Shown here: in pieces, positions 61,299 through 64,000 of the stretch | Numbering within the stretch: position 1 is the first letter of the stretch | Layout: each line of letters opens with the position of its first letter | Origin: Hoeflea sp. 108 | Lineage (GTDB): Bacteria; Pseudomonadota; Alphaproteobacteria; Rhizobiales; Rhizobiaceae | Length of the DNA: 64,000 nt | NCBI RefSeq assembly: GCF_000372965.1 | Contig: NZ_KB890024.1 | Coordinates: forward strand, 5,048,304-5,112,303 | Direction of reading: 5' to 3' | Notes under the pieces: generated by a model | Database searches by the model: none | What the model was told of the DNA's origin: nothing | What the model saw: only the letters and a program-made list of their open reading frames with translations | Program-made: the position numbers and the translations under genes

Positions 61299-62285
61299 AT
61301 GTTTCGTTGGGGTATTCTTTCGACAGCCAAGATTGGCCGCGACCATGTGCTGCCGGCCATCGCCGATTCCGACAATGGCGTGATCGCGGCGATCGCCAGC
61401 CGCGATCTCGGCAAGGCCCGGGCGCTGGCCGACCGTTTTTCCGCGCCCCATGCCTTCGGCTCCTATGAGGAGCTTCTCGCCTCCGATACGGTCGACGGCG
61501 TCTACATCCCCCTGCCGACCTCGCAGCATCTTGAATGGGCGGCGAAGGCGGCAGAGGCCGGCAAGCATGTGCTGGTCGAAAAGCCGTTGGCGCTGAAGGC
61601 CGGGGACATCGCGCCGCTGATCGAGATCCGCGACCGCAAAAAGGTCATCGTCTCCGAAGCGTTCATGGTCACCTATCATCCGCAATGGCTGAAGGTGCGC
61701 GACCTGATCGCTTCGGGCGCGATCGGCAAGCTCAAGCACGTCCAGGGCGCGTTCTCCTATTTCAACGTCGACCCCAACAACATGCGCAACCAGCTCGATC
61801 TCGGCGGCGGCGCCCTGCCCGACATCGGTGTCTATCCGACTGTTACCACGCGCTTCACCACCGGCAGGGAGCCGCTGCGGGTCCAGGCGACGATCGAGCG
61901 CGATCCGAAATTCGGCACCGACATCTATTCCAGCGTCCGCGCCGACTTCGGTGATTTCGAACTGTCCTTCTACCTGTCGACTCAGCTCGCCAACCGCCAG
62001 CTGATGGTCTTCCACGGCGACAAGGGCTTCATCGAGGTGCGCTCGCCCTTCAATGCCGGGCTCTACGAACATCACCGCATCGAGCTTCACAATGCCGGTC
62101 ACACCGAGGCGACCGTGTTCCGCTTCCCCGGTATCCAGCAATACCGGCTCGAGGCCGAGGTTTTTGCGCGCGCCGCGCAGGGCAGCGGGGAGCACGTCTT
62201 CTCGCTCGAGGAGTCGGTGCTCAACCAGAAGGCCATCGACGCCATCTTCCGCGCTGGCGACCATGATGGCTGGGAGAAGGTCTGA
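61299..62285 (+). CDS. Gfo/Idh/MocA family oxidoreductase
   Basis: The 328-residue protein has an N-terminal Rossmann domain with WGILSTAKIGRDHVLPAI (residues 3-20), the VDGVYIPLPTSQHLEWA segment and the catalytic-lysine motif LVEKPLALKAG (EKP). The C-terminal domain has the LDLGGGALPDIGVYP region with the conserved Asp and Tyr. Such enzymes oxidise or reduce sugars, inositol or related diols with NAD(P). No sugar-metabolism neighbours are present, so the substrate is unknown. Confidence 0.92.
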   Translation: MFRWGILSTAKIGRDHVLPAIADSDNGVIAAIASRDLGKARALADRFSAPHAFGSYEELLASDTVDGVYIPLPTSQHLEWAAKAAEAGKHVLVEKPLALKAGDIAPLIEIRDRKKVIVSEAFMVTYHPQWLKVRDLIASGAIGKLKHVQGAFSYFNVDPNNMRNQLDLGGGALPDIGVYPTVTTRFTTGREPLRVQATIERDPKFGTDIYSSVRADFGDFELSFYLSTQLANRQLMVFHGDKGFIEVRSPFNAGLYEHHRIELHNAGHTEATVFRFPGIQQYRLEAEVFARAAQGSGEHVFSLEESVLNQKAIDAIFRAGDHDGWEKV

Positions 62286-62455
62286 CGACCCAGCGTCTTT
62301 GGCAGGCTGTCTGGCACCCCGGGGGGCGCCACGAGTGTCGTTCGGCCGCTCTCTGGTACCCTGTTGCGAGCATTGAGCGACGCCAGGCGATTTCGTCTGG
62401 CGGCAAAATGCTCTAGGGAGCGGCCCATGACGTTCGACAACCAAGGCACGCGGCG

Positions 62456-63196
62456 ATGATTCCCTGGACCGTACTCGACACCGCGAAGATCCCCGGCGGC
62501 GGCGAACTGCGCCTCAAGCAGCGCGGTACCGAGTTTTCGATCATGCTCGGCACCAACGAATTGATGAACAGCCGGCTGAGCGGCTCCGAAGAGGCCCTGG
62601 CGCGGCTTGCCCATGAGCGCATTGGCGGCCGTTCGAAGCCGAAAATCCTGATTGGCGGTCTCGGCATGGGGTTCACGCTGCGCGCCACCCTCGCCTTGTT
62701 CGGCAAGGACGCCCGCATCGTCGTCGCCGAACTGGTGAGTGAGGTCGTTGACTGGGCGCGCGGACCGATGGCCGAGCTGTCCGCCGGCGGCCTCGACGAT
62801 CCGCGCGTTGAGGTCGTGGTCGGCGATGTCGGCAAGCTTATCCGCGACGGCGCGCGCAGCTACGACGCCATCCTGCTCGACGTCGACAACGGCCCCGAGG
62901 GCCTGTCGCGCGACGCCAATGACAGCCTCTACAACTACACCGGCCTCTATGCGGCAAAGACCGCGCTCAAGCCGGGCGGCGTGCTGACCGTCTGGTCACA
63001 AGGCCCCGACAAATCGTTTTCGCGTCGGCTGCATGAGAGCGGTTTTGTCACCGACGAGGTCAAGGTCCGCGCCAGCACCAAGGGCGGCGGCGCCCGCCAC
63101 GTCATCTGGGTAGCGGCGAACAGCGCACCGGCTGCGACGAAGGGTGGCTCTGATGCCGCGAAGCGGCGTCCGACTGGCGCGAAGGGGCGGCGCTAG
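62456..63196 (+). CDS. Spermidine synthase-fold methyltransferase-like protein
   Basis: The 246-residue protein has a Rossmann-type SAM-binding core: ILIGGLGMGFTLRATL (residues 65-80) and the acidic end of strand 2 in IVVAELVSEVVDWARG, then YDAILLDVDNGPEG. It resembles spermidine synthases but lacks a clear aminopropyltransferase gate, so its activity is uncertain. The C-terminus is Lys/Arg-rich. It lies 170 bases after the oxidoreductase gene. Confidence 0.85.
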   Translation: MIPWTVLDTAKIPGGGELRLKQRGTEFSIMLGTNELMNSRLSGSEEALARLAHERIGGRSKPKILIGGLGMGFTLRATLALFGKDARIVVAELVSEVVDWARGPMAELSAGGLDDPRVEVVVGDVGKLIRDGARSYDAILLDVDNGPEGLSRDANDSLYNYTGLYAAKTALKPGGVLTVWSQGPDKSFSRRLHESGFVTDEVKVRASTKGGGARHVIWVAANSAPAATKGGSDAAKRRPTGAKGRR

Positions 63197-63210
63197 GCGC
63201 GCTCTCTTGC

Positions 63211-63233
63211 CCTTCTCCCCTTATGGGAGAAGG
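63211..63233. repeat. Interspersed palindrome (CCTTCTCCC type) with repeat-like flank
   Basis: CCTTCTCCC (63211-63219) pairs with GGGAGAAGG (63225-63233). The flank continues as GCCCCGAAGCGGCGGATTAG-like sequence to about 63255. From memory, TTCTCCC...GGGAGAAGGTG followed by GAAGCGGCGGAT is a high-copy repeat in Mesorhizobium and relatives. It could also help terminate the upstream gene. Confidence 0.65.
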
Positions 63234-63374
63234 TGCCCCGAAGCGGCGGATTAGCGGTGCTGGCAACGAGACGACGAAGATTGGCCCGATGGCACAACAT
63301 CGGCATGCGCCTGATGTCAGCCGCGGAAATTCCTCAGACCGTGGAAATCGTCTCCCCACTCCTGGGGTGAAAAA

Positions 63375-64000
63375 TCACCACCACACCCCACCTCGGGTGA
63401 CGCGGATGCGGGGGCGGCTGCTGGGTGGATTGAGCGGGGCGTCGCTGGCGGGGCGGGTATCGTCGGCGAAATCGGTGTTGGCGGCGTTGATGAAGCCGCG
63501 GGCGCCATGTGGCAGGTAGGTTCCGGGATGGGCGCGAATCTTGGGGACCAGCGACGGGCGCGTGACATGTGGCATCGCTGCACTGGGCGTGGCGCCGAAC
63601 TCGTCGGACGCCTCCTCGGCCTTCAGCGCCCACAGCCGGGCAATGCGGGTGGCGGTGAGCGGATGGGTGCGCAGGACCGAGGGATCGGGGATGCGGCCGC
63701 TGGGCAAGAGGATGTTTTCCCACAGCTTGCCCTGGGCGCGTTCGAGCTTGGTCAGCGCCGAAGCCAGGCCATCGGGGTCGCCGGTCAGCGTGGCGGCACC
63801 CAGGTCGGCGTCGAATTCGCGGGTTCGCGACAGCGCCATCTGCAGCAGGCCGCCGACGGTGGGCGCGGCGAGCAGGACGACGACGGCGAGCCATGGCACC
63901 TTGGGCTCGAAACCGCCGGCAAAGCCGAACAGATTGAGCAGCAGCGAAAACAGACCGACGGTCGACATGAACGAAGTGAAGCGCGACACCATGTCGGCAA
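63375..64000 (-). CDS. M48 family metalloprotease (5' part beyond the window)
   Basis: Only the C-terminal 208 or so residues are inside the window; the reading frame continues past 64000 (Ala-Asp before MVSRFTSFMS). The segment has two membrane helices (STVGLFSLLLNLFGF and WLAVVVLLAAPTVGGLLQMAL), then the conserved SRTREFDADLGAATLTGDP with the third zinc ligand Glu, and the HPLTATRIARL motif of HtpX/M48B proteins. The HExxH zinc site must lie upstream, outside the window. The tail beyond that is long and low-complexity (Pro/Arg/Ala-rich). Confidence 0.9.
   Translation of the reverse strand, partial: ADMVSRFTSFMSTVGLFSLLLNLFGFAGGFEPKVPWLAVVVLLAAPTVGGLLQMALSRTREFDADLGAATLTGDPDGLASALTKLERAQGKLWENILLPSGRIPDPSVLRTHPLTATRIARLWALKAEEASDEFGATPSAAMPHVTRPSLVPKIRAHPGTYLPHGARGFINAANTDFADDTRPASDAPLNPPSSRPRIRVTRGGVWW

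Overview
The window is chromosomal core sequence of a GC-rich alphaproteobacterium of the order Hyphomicrobiales (Rhizobiales). The best fit is the Mesorhizobium/Aminobacter/Phyllobacterium group. The evidence is the gene content and order (ChvG-ChvI next to pckA, hslV-GNAT-DUF2585-hslU, trpFBA-accD-folC, hisB-DUF2628-hisH, ahcY-divL-tsaE), DUFs typical of the order (DUF1402, DUF2585, DUF2628, DUF2852), a DivL pseudokinase, and interspersed palindromes of the type common in Mesorhizobium. No tRNA, rRNA, CRISPR array, insertion sequence, prophage or obvious horizontally acquired island was seen. Nearly every base is accounted for by conserved single-copy genes.

Layout. (1) 1-6.8 kb: rho, hemJ and hemE point left; ppsR, maf, aroE, coaE and dnaQ point right. 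Between them, at about 2.65-3.05 kb, is a 400-bp gap with an AT-rich stretch, one perfect DnaA box, weaker boxes and a cluster of six GANTC (CcrM) sites. This is the strongest candidate for the chromosomal replication origin, in the same hemE/RP001(ppsR) setting as Caulobacter. (2) 6.9-11.9 kb: secB, fxsA, a Tim44-like protein, mltA-smr-xre and a DUF1402 protein. (3) 12-16.1 kb: a leftward hslV...hslU operon with three genes between protease and ATPase. (4) 16.3-21.2 kb: a rightward histidine operon (hisB, DUF2628, hisH, DUF1330, hisA, hisF, hisE) running into coaA. (5) 21.2-24.7 kb: alkB, a BON-LysM protein, arfB and pckA, all leftward. (6) 25-28.9 kb: chvI-chvG-hprK-EIIA(Man)-HPr, an envelope/acid two-component system joined to a regulatory PTS. 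(7) 29-42.5 kb: ahcY, then a tightly overlapping run divL, tsaE fused to an AmgK-like kinase, a MurU-like uridylyltransferase, addB, addA and trxA. (8) 42.6-48.4 kb: a VOC protein and the leftward trpF-trpB-trpA-accD-folC cluster. (9) 48.5-52.9 kb: a LysR regulator, a YgjP-like metallopeptidase, DUF2852, BenE and an alpha/beta hydrolase. (10) 53-59.3 kb: translation genes infC (ATT start), rpmI-rplT, pheS-ASCH-pheT, with a methyltransferase in between. (11) 59.3-64 kb: a nucleotidyltransferase, cytochrome b561, YceI, a Gfo/Idh/MocA oxidoreductase, a spermidine-synthase-fold protein and a truncated M48 protease at the window edge.

Functionally the window combines origin-proximal housekeeping with cell-cycle and envelope control (CcrM sites, DivL, ChvG-ChvI, peptidoglycan recycling, MltA). 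I did not find a gene cluster that looks like an undescribed defence or biosynthetic system. The most useful leads are the origin with its methylation-site inverted repeats, the divL/tsaE-amgK/murU/addBA run, several candidate regulatory RNAs or operators, and repeat elements that have shaped gene ends.
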